Below, one piece after another: positions 15,869-25,900 of a stretch of 64,000 nt of DNA. Made by a program: the position numbers and the translations under genes. Origin of the DNA: Symploca sp. SIO3C6. Its GTDB lineage: Bacteria > Cyanobacteriota > Cyanobacteriia > Cyanobacteriales > Coleofasciculaceae. Numbering within the stretch: the stretch's first letter is position 1; each line of letters begins with the position of its first letter. The notes under the pieces were generated by a model. That model was not told the DNA's origin. It was given only the letters and a program-made list of their open reading frames with translations, and did no database searches. The DNA is taken from positions 37,264-101,263 of the forward strand of contig JAAHHJ010000019.1 of the NCBI GenBank assembly GCA_010692425.1, given 5' to 3'.

Positions 15869-17626
15869 TTAAGCATCAATCACCACTCGCCCTTCAGGCT
15901 TGGCGATACAAGTAAGAACATAACCGGGCTCACATTCAGGATCTTGACCATCATAAGTTACCTTTCCTTCTAACAAAGGTTGCTTACAAGTACCACAAGC
16001 TCCCATCTGGCAGGCACAGGGAAGCTCAATCCCTTCTTGTTGAGCAACTTCTAGGATTGAATCTTCATCATTAAAGGCAACCTCTTTACCAGACTTGGCA
16101 AAGACTACAACTGGTGGTGAGGAAATTACGGTGGAGGTAGTTGCTGGCGGTGAGACTACATCTACTGATGGGGTTAGATTGTCCTTGATTATTGTCTTAG
16201 AAGTAGCTTGCGCTGGAGATGTAATTTCTCTGTGGGCAGAGATGGTGCTATGGAGCTGACGGCGAGAGGTTGCTAGTGAAGAGGGAGTAGAATCTTGTTC
16301 AACCTCCTTGAGAAGTGTGCTAGTGTAGTTGCCTAACTGATGACTAACCACTGATGATCCAACAAATGCTATCTGTCGAGGTATATTGCTCTCGATTCTA
16401 GGTAAGAAAATCTCTGTTGGTGCTAGCTTATTACCATTACTCACTGATTCAGCTGCTGTTGTTGGCATTTTTTTAACCTTTTTGGAAGTCCCAAAACTTT
16501 CTTGGTGGTAATTTTCCATCGGGAATTGAAGCTCTTCCAGCATGGATTTAACTTCTTGCATAAATTTATCGGGCCCGCAGACATAAACCGTGCGCTCTTG
16601 AAAATCAGGGGCAATCCCTTGCAGCATGGATCGATTGAATCTGCCTCTATAGCCAAGCCAAGCTGAAGCTTGTGCAGCTCCCGTAGTCGTAACTGCTAGC
16701 TTAAAATTGGGTTTCCTTGCTGCCATCAACTCCAATTCACAGCGAAAGATAATATCGCCTGGTGTGCGAGCACTATGGAAGAAGACAACATCTGTATCTG
16801 CTCCTTTATCATAAATCCACCGAGACATTGAGATCATGGGCGTGATGCCAACACCAGCTGAAATTAGTAGTAGCTTCTGTGAAGGATTCGCCATACAGGT
16901 AAACTTACCCATTGGACCACTTAATTTGATCTCACAGCCAACAGTAATGTTGTCGTGTAGCCAGTTGGAAACTACACCGGGTAGGGCATCAGGAAATTCA
17001 GCTGGAGTGGGAACTCGTTTGACGGTAATCTCTAAAGTATGAGGACGTGAAGGTGTTGAAGAAATGGAGTAAGGACGCTTAATTGTCTGACCATTAATAG
17101 GTAGTTCCAGAGTTACAAATTGCCCTGGTTTGTAGTTGAATAGCACCGCAGGTTCAGCACCAAAGACAAAAGTCTTCACGTCATTGGTTTCAGCAATCAC
17201 TCTCAGACAACGGAGAGTAATTTTACCTTTTATCCACTGCTTTGGTTGGTTAGAAACTACCCATGCAACTTGTTTATCTAGTGGCTGAAGTTTGGTTTCA
17301 TCCATATTACATGAAGCTGGTGTAATCGTCACGATACATGCGCCGATGCGAATCATGTCACAGGGCTTGAGGATATAGCCTTGGTTAATCTCAACTACTT
17401 GGTCATTGATTTGTGAGCCGTCTGCACTACCAAGATCCGTAAAATAAAATTGCCTCTGTTTGAGTATAATTCTGCCATGTATGCGGCTGACGTAAGGACA
17501 ATTGAGAATAAGATCACAGCTAGGATGTCTACCGATAAGCCACTCACCTGTAGTGAGATCATCTGTTGCCAGAACTTTTTCTTGAAATTCGCCGGTTTGA
17601 GAATTGAGTGCTTTAATTTTTATCAT
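15869..17626 (-). CDS. FHA, flavin reductase and [2Fe-2S] ferredoxin fusion
   Basis: A 585-residue three-part redox protein. Residues about 20-105 are an FHA domain (GRHPSCDL, then SRIHGRI), which in other proteins binds phosphothreonine. Residues about 145-370 are a ferredoxin-NAD(P)H reductase module: RPYSISS for FAD, SAGVGITPMISM and VYVCGPDKF for NAD(P)H. A long serine/threonine/proline-rich linker follows. The last 85 residues are a plant-type [2Fe-2S] ferredoxin with C539, C544, C547 and C573. The reductase-ferredoxin part resembles Hcr-type reductases. It precedes 64 bases downstream of the polyferredoxin gene on the same strand, so electrons probably pass between NAD(P)H and that membrane protein. 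The FHA domain suggests control by a Ser/Thr kinase. Confidence 0.85.
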   Translation of the reverse strand: MIKIKALNSQTGEFQEKVLATDDLTTGEWLIGRHPSCDLILNCPYVSRIHGRIILKQRQFYFTDLGSADGSQINDQVVEINQGYILKPCDMIRIGACIVTITPASCNMDETKLQPLDKQVAWVVSNQPKQWIKGKITLRCLRVIAETNDVKTFVFGAEPAVLFNYKPGQFVTLELPINGQTIKRPYSISSTPSRPHTLEITVKRVPTPAEFPDALPGVVSNWLHDNITVGCEIKLSGPMGKFTCMANPSQKLLLISAGVGITPMISMSRWIYDKGADTDVVFFHSARTPGDIIFRCELELMAARKPNFKLAVTTTGAAQASAWLGYRGRFNRSMLQGIAPDFQERTVYVCGPDKFMQEVKSMLEELQFPMENYHQESFGTSKKVKKMPTTAAESVSNGNKLAPTEIFLPRIESNIPRQIAFVGSSVVSHQLGNYTSTLLKEVEQDSTPSSLATSRRQLHSTISAHREITSPAQATSKTIIKDNLTPSVDVVSPPATTSTVISSPPVVVFAKSGKEVAFNDEDSILEVAQQEGIELPCACQMGACGTCKQPLLEGKVTYDGQDPECEPGYVLTCIAKPEGRVVIDA

Positions 17627-17690
17627 CTTCTGAGCCTAAGTATTAATGTTTAATTATGGGGCATTACTGAAATCTTATTCAGATCTCAGC

Positions 17691-19403
17691 TCATCTGAGT
17701 TCAGTTTTCTCGGAATTTGAACTGACTTGTTGGCCCTTTCTCAGTTGTGTAGGTTCTTCTGATAGAGATGATTGTTCAGATAATCTTGGTTGCCTGCGCT
17801 CAAGAAATGGGGACTGCCGAGATGAAATATAAAGCAGATATGGATTCTCTTTACTCAGTTCTGTCAAAGCTTGATAATGCTCCTTCTCGTTAAGGCTGAG
17901 TTTTTGTCGAATTGATTCGAGTACTTCCAGGCTGTTGGCAGCACTAAAATGTCTTGCTTCTAATGCTTCTTGAAGGACTCCTTTATAGATGGAGAAATAC
18001 TCTTGTCGGCTGAAATTGGGTAAAACTTTAGAGAGAACACCAAGTTCATCTGGTTTTAGGTCATCGAGAGAACGACCTTCCAAAAACTGGGAGAAATCGA
18101 GGGGAAACTTTTTAAGCTGACGGCGGAAGCTATTAGCTAAACTCTCATTTGTATACTTTTGATTGCTGCGCCCCCAAGTTCGGTAAAGCCAAATACTGCT
18201 TACCAAAACCACAAAACTCTGAAACAGAAATTGCAATGGTATCGGGAAGCGCATAATTTCTGGACGACCTCCATAGATGAAGAAGATGTTAAAGGCTAGG
18301 AAGGTACAAATTGAAAAAAATCTGTGCAATATTTGCTCGGTACTGATATTTAAATTTTTCTTCCTCACATAGGCTCTAGTTAATTTTTCTAATCGAGTAC
18401 AAACTAAGTAACTTATAACTACAAAAAAGGCTAAGGTTAAAGGAGCTGCTACTAGTTTGGGAATAGCTATCGGCTGTCCAAAAATGTAAAAACCTGGATT
18501 GAAAAGAGTTGCTAACTGACTTGGTTCATGAGTCCAAGCACCGGAAAGGTAGTAATCAAAGTTACCTGCATACAACCAGTAGTAGGCAAAATATCCAATT
18601 ACCAGACCTAAATAGCCGTATTGTATTAATCTCCGCCCTGATTTAGTCAGTTGATTCCAGTAAGCTTTTTCTGAATCTATATCAAGGCAAGGAGATTTAC
18701 AATTGATACAAGTACTTTTTTCTTTGCCTGTGGTTGCATCTACACTACGACACATCGACTGAGTAATAGTTCTTGGTGGTGCTTGATGGGCTTTAGTTCC
18801 TAATAAACCCCTCGGCCCTGTAAAGACTGTCTGCACCATACCAAAGGGACAGACATAATGGCACCAACTTCTGCCGCCGTAGATAAAAACCATGGTAACA
18901 GCAGAAACGATGGTTAATATTAAAAACAGGGCTAGAACTACACGATCAGAATTAACAAACAGAATTCGGCAGTTTAAGCCGATAAAGAACAGGGCAAATT
19001 GTAGATATAGGTGATTGTTGGTCAGCCAGTAATTTTTGTCGATATTTAGTAACGGTTTTAACCCTAAGGCTCTGGGTATTTGGGATAAAAAATAAAGAGG
19101 GCAAATACGTCGCCAAGTTTCATGACCGAAAACTAAGACAATCATAATTGCGCAGGGTACAACCATACCCCAGAAAACCCTAGCTCCCACTTGATAAGGT
19201 TCTTCAATGAGGCACTCTCCCTGTACCAGTACGCATGATTCTCGGTTGATCAGACCATCGCGCAAAGGACTAAGTAGGTTATTAGGATCGGTTAGTGTGG
19301 TTGAGATTGGGTCATAAAACAAAGAAACAATTAATAACAGCCAACTAATTATTAGCACCCAACGGAACAGGTGCATATTTCTTTCTGAAACTCCAGTAAA
19401 CAT
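17691..19403 (-). CDS. Membrane polyferredoxin-like protein (NapH/RdxA-like)
   Basis: A 570-residue membrane protein with about eight to ten helices. Cysteine motifs are RRICPLYF (C101), WCHYVCPFG (C181, C185), and a CINCKSPC cluster (C232, C235, C239) with C218 nearby, enough for one or two iron-sulfur clusters of the NapH/RdxA type. The C-terminal 150 residues are soluble and charged. It is the first gene of an operon with the FHA-reductase-ferredoxin fusion 64 bases downstream, which suggests a membrane electron-transfer pair. The partner substrate is unknown. Upstream lie 530 bases without another gene. Confidence 0.75.
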   Translation of the reverse strand: MFTGVSERNMHLFRWVLIISWLLLIVSLFYDPISTTLTDPNNLLSPLRDGLINRESCVLVQGECLIEEPYQVGARVFWGMVVPCAIMIVLVFGHETWRRICPLYFLSQIPRALGLKPLLNIDKNYWLTNNHLYLQFALFFIGLNCRILFVNSDRVVLALFLILTIVSAVTMVFIYGGRSWCHYVCPFGMVQTVFTGPRGLLGTKAHQAPPRTITQSMCRSVDATTGKEKSTCINCKSPCLDIDSEKAYWNQLTKSGRRLIQYGYLGLVIGYFAYYWLYAGNFDYYLSGAWTHEPSQLATLFNPGFYIFGQPIAIPKLVAAPLTLAFFVVISYLVCTRLEKLTRAYVRKKNLNISTEQILHRFFSICTFLAFNIFFIYGGRPEIMRFPIPLQFLFQSFVVLVSSIWLYRTWGRSNQKYTNESLANSFRRQLKKFPLDFSQFLEGRSLDDLKPDELGVLSKVLPNFSRQEYFSIYKGVLQEALEARHFSAANSLEVLESIRQKLSLNEKEHYQALTELSKENPYLLYISSRQSPFLERRQPRLSEQSSLSEEPTQLRKGQQVSSNSEKTELR

Positions 19404-19933
19404 GTTTTTCCCACCTCTAAATATCGTGAAATCTATGTCCTTGACGGTTCAGTTTCGCGATATAGAGAGCCTCCTCTACAAAGTTAGAACTCATTGCTCT
19501 TGAAATTGCTCCTGCTAGAAATTAGAATATACCAATTTCCCTTGATATGCAACGTTTGGTTGACTTGCTCAATTTTCTGCGTTCTATTACATTAATAGGA
19601 ATCAATGGGATATTGCACGTTTACGGAAAAAAATATCTTAAAATTGATCAATTTATCTGAGTAAAGCTGGAAAAAAACTACGTTTTATGGCTGTAACTGG
19701 CAACTTAAGTTATTACCACGATCTTCCAGTAATGCTGGAGTTTAGACGAAAGCAGAATGGCACGACCGTTAAGCAGAGGCTCTGATACCGCTTCACTTTA
19801 AGTATTAATACCTTTAGGCAAGTAGAGAGAGTAGAGAAGGCAGGGGAAGAATTTGTATCAGGATTGTTGTGAAATGATATGACATGAGGTAGGGAGAGAT
19901 TGTTGTGCCATTCTACTCCCATGAAATAATTTT
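19404..19933. other. Gene-free stretch, no clear feature
   Basis: 530 bases between the polyferredoxin start and the RTX protein stop, both on the minus strand. It should contain the polyferredoxin promoter near 19404-19600. Short frames here lack ribosome sites and familiar sequence. No RNA gene or repeat array seen. Confidence 0.5.
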
Positions 19934-20476
19934 CTAAACGAAATTGAAGTCTCGTGTGATGTTTACATTAGTAGTATCTTCAACAATAGCAATCAACTCA
20001 CTGCCAAAATAAATTGCCGTATCGAGAGCTGAAGTGCCACTCCAGTTTACAGAACCTAGGGAGTATTGACTAGCATTACCAATGGTTTCAATGTAATCAG
20101 AAGTCCAATCCCAATCCGTAATTGTAGCGTAGCCTAAACCTTGGTAGGAAACACCCCAACTTCCTCCGAGAACAAAGGTATCAGAACCAGCACCACCAGA
20201 TAAAGTATCATATTCTGTACCACTAACTGCATAACCATCTAGGCGGTCATTACCATCTCCTCCAGAGAGATAGTCGTTGCCACTCATTCCCATTAAAGTG
20301 TCGTTACCTGTCCAACCATAGAGGGAGTCATTACCATTTCCTCCGCTGATATAGTCGTTGCCACTATGTCCCCAGATTGTGTCATCACCACCATAACCAA
20401 ATGCAGATAAGTCATTGGAAATTAAGTAGTTATAATGATCGTTACCTTCAGTTCCGTAGTAATATGCACTAGTCAT
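19934..20476 (-). CDS. RTX (hemolysin-type calcium-binding) repeat protein
   Basis: A 180-residue acidic protein with about six glycine-aspartate nonapeptide repeats ([18 protein letters not shown], then [12 protein letters not shown] and [10 protein letters not shown]) forming a calcium-bound parallel beta roll. The C-terminal 60 residues ([25 protein letters not shown]) look like the usual RTX cap and probable type I secretion signal. No catalytic domain is attached. Proteins of this size in cyanobacteria are usually secreted by an ABC/TolC route, but no transporter genes are in this window. Single gene, with a long upstream region shared with recQ. Confidence 0.85.
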   Translation of the reverse strand: MTSAYYYGTEGNDHYNYLISNDLSAFGYGGDDTIWGHSGNDYISGGNGNDSLYGWTGNDTLMGMSGNDYLSGGDGNDRLDGYAVSGTEYDTLSGGAGSDTFVLGGSWGVSYQGLGYATITDWDWTSDYIETIGNASQYSLGSVNWSGTSALDTAIYFGSELIAIVEDTTNVNITRDFNFV

Positions 20477-20771
20477 GTTGGAATACCCCTAAATTTCCAG
20501 TAATTTCTGTTGTGTAAAAACGGCTGTGATTGTGTGACAGATGGGTGATTGTTACACCTGGCAAGCTGTTTAGTTTGAAGCTAGATTGAATGCTCAATTG
20601 AGCCTCTCACTAACTTATAGGTTTGGAGTTTAGGGTCATATGCATAGAGCTAGCCTTTAGTTCTCTGATTTTTGGAAGCAGGTTGGCTCAGGTTAACAGA
20701 GAGAATGCTCGGCAAGACATGTTGCTACATCGGCTTAGAATCGAAGTTTTTCAAAGCCTGGAGATGTCACA

Positions 20772-22991
20772 ATGGTTCTATCAGCGCCCAAACCATCAAC
20801 CATGCAGCAGTTAAACTCCTTGGAGGAAGCACTCAAACATTTCTTCGGTTACGATAGCTTCCGCCCTGGGCAACGGCAAATTGTTGAACAAGCGCTCTCT
20901 AATCGAGATTTGCTGATTATCATGCCCACAGGCGGCGGTAAATCTCTGTGCTTTCAACTGCCAGCACTCCTCAAACCAGACTTATTTAATGGCAAAGAGT
21001 ATTCCTTAGGCTGGAGGCTGCCAGTAATTCCCAAACCAGGTTTAACAGTTGTTGTCTCACCCCTAATTGCGCTAATGCAAGACCAAGTGACGGCATTGCA
21101 AGATAATGGCATTAGGGCAACTTTTCTCAATAGTAGTTTGAGTTTATCAGAAGTGCGATCGCGCCAAGCAGCTATCCTCAAGGGTAAAATTAAGTTACTC
21201 TATTTAGCACCAGAACGTCTGTTGGGAGAAAGATTTGCACCATTTTTGGATATAGTGCGATCGCAAATTGGAATTTCTACCTTTGCCATTGATGAGGCCC
21301 ACTGTGTTTCTGAGTGGGGACACGATTTCCGCCCAGAATATCGCCAGCTCAAGCAGTTGCGTCAGCGTTATCCAGATGTGCCGATAATGGCATTAACTGC
21401 CACCGCCACTAAGCGTGTGCAACAGGATATTATCCAACAGCTAGGACTAAAGCAAGCAGAAACTCACCTAGCTAGCTTTAACCGCCCCAATCTCTATTAC
21501 GAAGTTCAACCTAAGCAGCGCCAAAGCTACAATCAGCTATTTAAAACTATAAAATCCTATCGAGGTTCAGGTATAGTTTACTGTCTTAGCCGTCGTAGTG
21601 TTGATGAAATTGCCTTCCGGCTACAGAAAGATGGAATTTTGGCACTGCCTTACCATGCGGGCATGAGTGACAAAGATAGAGAATCTAACCAAACGCGCTT
21701 TATCCGTGATGACGTGCAAGTGATGGTAGCGACTATTGCCTTTGGCATGGGCATCAACAAGCCAGATGTGCGCTTTGTCATCCACTACGACTTACCCCGT
21801 AGCTTAGAAAACTACTATCAAGAATCTGGACGTGCAGGGCGAGATAGTGAGCCTGCTAATTGTACCCTCTTCTTAAGCGCTGGCGATATCCCCAGACTGA
21901 AATATTTTATTGAGCAAAAGCCAGATCCTAAAGAACAGCAAGTGGCGATGCAACAGTTGCGCCAAGTAATTGACTATGCCGAAGGTACAAACTGCCGCCG
22001 CACGATTATGCTGCGCTATTTTGGTGAAAGGTTTAAAGGGAATTGCCAAAACTGTGATAACTGCTGTCATCCTAAACCATTAGAAGACTGGACAATAGAA
22101 GCGCAAAAGTTCCTTTCCTGTGTGGCACGCTGCCGGGAGCGTTTCGGGATGAGACATATTATTGATGTGCTGCGTGGTTCTAGAAAGAAAAAAATTGAGC
22201 AATACGGGCATCATTTGCTATCTACCTATGGCATCGGTAAAGATAAAAGCATAGACGAATGGAAGATGCTGGCACGCTCACTTTTACATCAAGGTTTAGT
22301 AGATGAAACTAATGATGGTTTTTCTGTACTAAAACTCAATAAACTTAGCTGGGAAATCCTGCGCAAGCAGCGCTCTGTGGAAATTGCTGTTAACCGCACA
22401 ACAGCAGCTAAGACAATAGTTACCACTAACCCAAGAACTGCAGAAATAGAAATCCTATTTGAGAGACTACGTAAATTACGCAAACAGCTAGCCGATGCTA
22501 ACTCTATTCCTCCCTATGTTATTTTTGCTGATTCCACTTTGAGGTTAATGGCACAGTCGCAACCAACAACCTTGGAAGCCTTTGGTAACATTTCTGGCAT
22601 CGTTACTCATAAACTCACTCAATACGGAGAGCGCTTTGTTTCAGAAATTCGTGCCTTTTGCCAAGAACAAAGATTGCCTGTGCCTCTTCCTGCCAGTACT
22701 CATCTGAAGACGCTACAATTCTACCAACAAGGTTTGAGTGTTATAGAAATTGCCCAACAACGCGGTTTGACCTCTGGCACAATTGTTACTCATTTGAGTG
22801 AACTTATTGAGATGAAACAGCCTGTGGATTTAAATCGCTTGGTGTCTCTAGAAAGGCAAAAACCTATATTTAAAGCTATTCAAAGTATTGGTGCTGATTC
22901 TTTAAGAAGCCTGCGAGAGCATCTGGGGGAAGATTTCTCCTATGAAGAAATTAGATTAGTTCGCTCTTGGTGGCAGCGGGAGAATAGTTGA
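20772..22991 (+). CDS. recQ: ATP-dependent DNA helicase RecQ
   Basis: A 739-residue 3'-5' DNA helicase. Motif I is [14 protein letters not shown], motif [20 protein letters not shown] (DEAH), and motif [11 protein letters not shown]. The RecQ zinc site is in [13 protein letters not shown] and CQNCDNCC. A winged-helix region follows, then an HRDC domain ([18 protein letters not shown]) at about 590-670 and a C-terminal helical segment. Length and order match standard RecQ. The start at 20772 has GGAG nine bases before it; a second ATG at 20802 is possible. Monocistronic by context. Confidence 0.95.
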   Translation: MVLSAPKPSTMQQLNSLEEALKHFFGYDSFRPGQRQIVEQALSNRDLLIIMPTGGGKSLCFQLPALLKPDLFNGKEYSLGWRLPVIPKPGLTVVVSPLIALMQDQVTALQDNGIRATFLNSSLSLSEVRSRQAAILKGKIKLLYLAPERLLGERFAPFLDIVRSQIGISTFAIDEAHCVSEWGHDFRPEYRQLKQLRQRYPDVPIMALTATATKRVQQDIIQQLGLKQAETHLASFNRPNLYYEVQPKQRQSYNQLFKTIKSYRGSGIVYCLSRRSVDEIAFRLQKDGILALPYHAGMSDKDRESNQTRFIRDDVQVMVATIAFGMGINKPDVRFVIHYDLPRSLENYYQESGRAGRDSEPANCTLFLSAGDIPRLKYFIEQKPDPKEQQVAMQQLRQVIDYAEGTNCRRTIMLRYFGERFKGNCQNCDNCCHPKPLEDWTIEAQKFLSCVARCRERFGMRHIIDVLRGSRKKKIEQYGHHLLSTYGIGKDKSIDEWKMLARSLLHQGLVDETNDGFSVLKLNKLSWEILRKQRSVEIAVNRTTAAKTIVTTNPRTAEIEILFERLRKLRKQLADANSIPPYVIFADSTLRLMAQSQPTTLEAFGNISGIVTHKLTQYGERFVSEIRAFCQEQRLPVPLPASTHLKTLQFYQQGLSVIEIAQQRGLTSGTIVTHLSELIEMKQPVDLNRLVSLERQKPIFKAIQSIGADSLRSLREHLGEDFSYEEIRLVRSWWQRENS

Positions 22992-23128
22992 TTTTAGGTT
23001 CATTGTTCATTGCAATTAACAGTGAACAATCGATTATATGATAGGCAACGTAGCTACATTGTTAGTACTTAGCAAGCTCTAAAAAGATCACAAAGATTAC
23101 GTACTCTCTCTCTATCTCTGTATTTCTT

Positions 23129-23977
23129 TCAAATCGGTATTGAAATTCCGGTTATTTGAGAAACTAACTGTGATGCTTTAGCCAGCAAAGAGTTATTAAT
23201 ATCTACTCGATAATTCTGAGAATTGTCGATTGCCATCACGACTTGGGCTAAATCAGCATTACCCTTCCTTGCTCCAAGCCCATTAATTGAAACTTCAATT
23301 TGTCTTGCTCCACAGCTAAGAGCAGCAATTGAATTATCGACGGCTAAACCTAGATCATCATGGCAGTGAACCGAAATCGTAGCCTTTTCAATATTTGGAA
23401 CTCGATTGACAATCATGGTAATTAATTCCGAGAATTTCTCCGGTGATAGTGAGCCGAAACTATCTGGAATATTGATAGTAGTCGCACCACTTTTAATGGC
23501 AATTTCAATAGCACCACACAGGAAATCGGAGTCACTTCTAGGTGCATCAAAAGCAGACCACTCTATATCTGTACAATAGTTTCTGGCGAGAGCGATGCTA
23601 TTTTTTATTACTTCTAGTGTTTGCTTTGCAGTTAATTCTGACTGCTGTTTTAAATTTACCGGAGTATAAATATTAATTCTTCCTCTAACAGCAGGTTTAA
23701 GGGCAAGAGCAAGACTAGTAATTTCCTCCGGTGTGGAGTTAGCTAATCCACAAATAACAGATTCTTTAATTAGCTTAGAAATTGTGAATATTTCATCAAA
23801 GTCTTTTTTGAAAACACCAGGATAACCGACTTCAATTACATCAACATGCATTTCTTCTAAGAGTTTGGCAATACTAACTTTTTGATTAATATTCATTTTT
23901 ACACTAGGCGTCAGCTCTCCATCACGCATAGTGGTGTCAAAAATAGTGACTTTTGGTAGCAAAAATGGTTTGTTCAT
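23129..23977 (-). CDS. Short LeuA-like DRE-TIM metallolyase
   Basis: A 282-residue member of the isopropylmalate/homocitrate synthase family. The DRE-type opening is FDTTMRDGELTPSVKMN, the metal-binding histidines are in SVHCHDDLGLAVDN, and NGLGARKGNADL follows. Standard 2-isopropylmalate synthase is about 500 residues with a C-terminal leucine-sensing domain; this protein stops right after the barrel, so it lacks feedback control and may act on a different 2-oxo acid. It follows the Vat-like acetyltransferase on the same strand, separated only by an STRR array, which hints at a two-gene accessory pathway. The true substrate cannot be read from the sequence. Confidence 0.8.
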   Translation of the reverse strand: MNKPFLLPKVTIFDTTMRDGELTPSVKMNINQKVSIAKLLEEMHVDVIEVGYPGVFKKDFDEIFTISKLIKESVICGLANSTPEEITSLALALKPAVRGRINIYTPVNLKQQSELTAKQTLEVIKNSIALARNYCTDIEWSAFDAPRSDSDFLCGAIEIAIKSGATTINIPDSFGSLSPEKFSELITMIVNRVPNIEKATISVHCHDDLGLAVDNSIAALSCGARQIEVSINGLGARKGNADLAQVVMAIDNSQNYRVDINNSLLAKASQLVSQITGISIPI

Positions 23978-23980
23978 GAA

Positions 23981-24047
23981 CTTATTACTTATTACTTATT
24001 ACTTATTACTTATTACTTATTACTTATTACTTATTACTTATTACTTA
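23981..24047. repeat. STRR heptanucleotide array (TTATTAC)
   Basis: About nine copies of the same heptamer as at 14542, read from the other strand. It supplies the last lysine codon and the stop codon of the acetyltransferase gene and fills the gap to the LeuA-like gene. Confidence 0.95.
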
Positions 24048-24694
24048 TTTTCTGCGAGTTTTTTTAGGGATTCAAAATCACTACTACAAATAATTTTCAA
24101 GTTTTCCGATATCTTGTTAATATCCCAATTCCACCATTGAATTTCCAGCAGTGTTTCAATAACTTCAGGATTAAATCGCTTTCTAATTGTTTGTGCTGGG
24201 TTCCCGCCAACTATGGTATATGCAGGAATATCTTTAGTTACGACAGACTTAGAAGCAATGACTGCACCATCTCCCACTTGTACTCCAGGCATAATTAATG
24301 CCTCATAGCCAATCCAGACATCATTGCCAATGATAGTATCTCCCTTATAGGGCCAGGTATCAGGTTCAGCTTTTTCCCAGCCGTTACTAAATATAGAGAA
24401 GGGGTAAGTTGTAAAACTATCTAACTGATGATTACCACCATTCATGATAAATTTAGCACCACTAGCAATAGCGCAGAATTTACCAATTATCAATTTATCA
24501 CCGATAAAATCAAAGAGATATAATACATTATTTTCAAAGTTTTCTGGATTATTAAAATCATCATAATACGTATATTCTCCCACAATAATGTTGGGATTTT
24601 TAACAATGTTTTTTAAGTAGCACAAACCTTTGTAGTCTTTAAGGGGATAAGTGTGACAAGGATCAGGGCCATAGTTGTTTTTGTTATTAGTCAT
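24041..24694 (-). CDS. Vat-family O-acetyltransferase (left-handed beta helix)
   Basis: A 217-residue hexapeptide-repeat acyltransferase closely resembling streptogramin A acetyltransferases (Vat). Typical segments are NYGPDP near the start, LKNIVKNPNIIVGEYTYYDD, FCAIASGAKFIMNGGNH (with the catalytic histidine), and TIIGNDVWIGYEALIMPGV. The start is placed at the ATG at 24694 because the family begins there; upstream in-frame codons run through repeat-rich sequence. Family members acetylate hydroxyl groups of antibiotics or sugars with acetyl-CoA. Chromosomal copies outside clinical settings often have unknown substrates, so resistance should not be assumed. Upstream of the LeuA-like gene. 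Confidence 0.88.
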   Translation of the reverse strand: MTNNKNNYGPDPCHTYPLKDYKGLCYLKNIVKNPNIIVGEYTYYDDFNNPENFENNVLYLFDFIGDKLIIGKFCAIASGAKFIMNGGNHQLDSFTTYPFSIFSNGWEKAEPDTWPYKGDTIIGNDVWIGYEALIMPGVQVGDGAVIASKSVVTKDIPAYTIVGGNPAQTIRKRFNPEVIETLLEIQWWNWDINKISENLKIICSSDFESLKKLAENK

Positions 24695-25008
24695 AGTCTT
24701 ATAGCAACGGACATATCGGTAACGTAAATTCGTCAAAATATCCTTTAGTGACAAAAGAGGATTAAAGACGCGGGGACATACCAGACACGGGGACACACCG
24801 GATAAATTGGATGGGGATTTAACCCCAACCAATTTTATGTGCCGCAAGTGACAGTGGGGTATTTGACCCATATTAATTTCGATAAAACTAATTATTTGAT
24901 CTGAGCATTTTTCTATAGTTCATGATTGATGGCACTCGGGAGCAATGAGCAATGAGCAATGAACCATGAACTATGAACTATAAACCATGAACTATGAACT
25001 ATAAACCA
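24695..25008. other. Repeat-rich gap
   Basis: Contains a GACACGGGGACAC-type repeat (about 24765-24795, also near 60590) and a run of AACTATGAACTATAAACCATG-like units without the full motif being perfect (about 24945-25010). The second family recurs at 37390-37500 and 54835-54870. No gene seen. Confidence 0.6.
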
Positions 25009-25806
25009 TTACTCAATCAATTCTCCCCGCAGGACACTAACAGCTTTTCCACCTAGAAAGACTCGTTCCCCGCCAGCATAGCGAACCTTAACTATCCCAC
25101 CTCGACTTGATGCTTGGTATGCCAACAGTTCATCTTTACCAAGTTGATCACGCCAAAAGGGTGCAAGACAGCAATGGGCTGCCCCAGTCACAGGATCTTC
25201 ATTAATTCCTAACTTAGGTGCAAAGAATCGGGAAACAAAGTCATATTCTGAATTATTATTAGCAATACTAGTGACAATAACGCCATCTACAGATAAGGTT
25301 CCGAGTTTGGTAAAATCAGGCTGCATCTGACGCACCAAATCTTCAGATTCCACCTTCACCAAATAGCCCAGGGAATTCTTCACAACCGATTGCATAGATA
25401 CGCCTAAAGCTTGACTAAGTTCTGGGGAAGTACTTGTTGCTTTTGAGTTATTCACCGGGAAATCTAGTTCAATCCAATCGTCCTGTTGCTTAGCAATTAG
25501 CAATCCACTCTTGGTATGAAAACGAATAGCTTGATCAGTTGACAGATGCCCCTCTGACCAAAGAACATGAGCACTGGCTAGAGTCGCATGACCGCAAATA
25601 GGTACTTCCACTAAAGGCGTAAACCAGCGCAGATTGTAACCATCTGCTAACTTGACAAGAAATGCTGTCTCAGACAAATTCATTTCTTGCGCAACCTTCT
25701 GCATCCAGTCATCAGTTTGAGGGGCAGGTAAAACGCAGACTACAGCAGGATTGCCGGCAAAAGTTTTATCGGTGAAAGCATCTACTTGAATAATGGTTTG
25801 TCCCAT
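25009..25806 (-). CDS. PhzF-family isomerase
   Basis: A 265-residue PhzF/YddE-type protein with a two-lobed diaminopimelate-epimerase fold. Family marks are QVDAFTDKTFAGNPAVV, LSETAFL with the catalytic glutamate, ICGHATLASAHVL and DPVTGAAHCCLAPFW. In phenazine producers PhzF isomerises a dihydroxyanthranilate, but most members are of unknown substrate, and no phenazine genes are here. Length is normal. It stands alone between the Vat/LeuA pair and the CNNM transporter. Confidence 0.9.
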   Translation of the reverse strand: MGQTIIQVDAFTDKTFAGNPAVVCVLPAPQTDDWMQKVAQEMNLSETAFLVKLADGYNLRWFTPLVEVPICGHATLASAHVLWSEGHLSTDQAIRFHTKSGLLIAKQQDDWIELDFPVNNSKATSTSPELSQALGVSMQSVVKNSLGYLVKVESEDLVRQMQPDFTKLGTLSVDGVIVTSIANNNSEYDFVSRFFAPKLGINEDPVTGAAHCCLAPFWRDQLGKDELLAYQASSRGGIVKVRYAGGERVFLGGKAVSVLRGELIE

Positions 25807-25900
25807 AAAAACTAACTTTAAATTGTTGATGTTGCTAATTTATAGATCTAAAATAGATCTAAAAAGGAGTCAGGAATTATGCGAATTACTTCTGCTCACT

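Noticed and set aside
23978..24048. The heptamer array looks at first like a regularly spaced repeat locus.
   Set aside because: There are no unique spacers; it is a pure tandem repeat. No CRISPR array was seen anywhere in the window.
24041..24871. A longer form of the Vat-like protein starting at 24871.
   Set aside because: The added 59 residues run through repeat sequence; the family start fits 24694.
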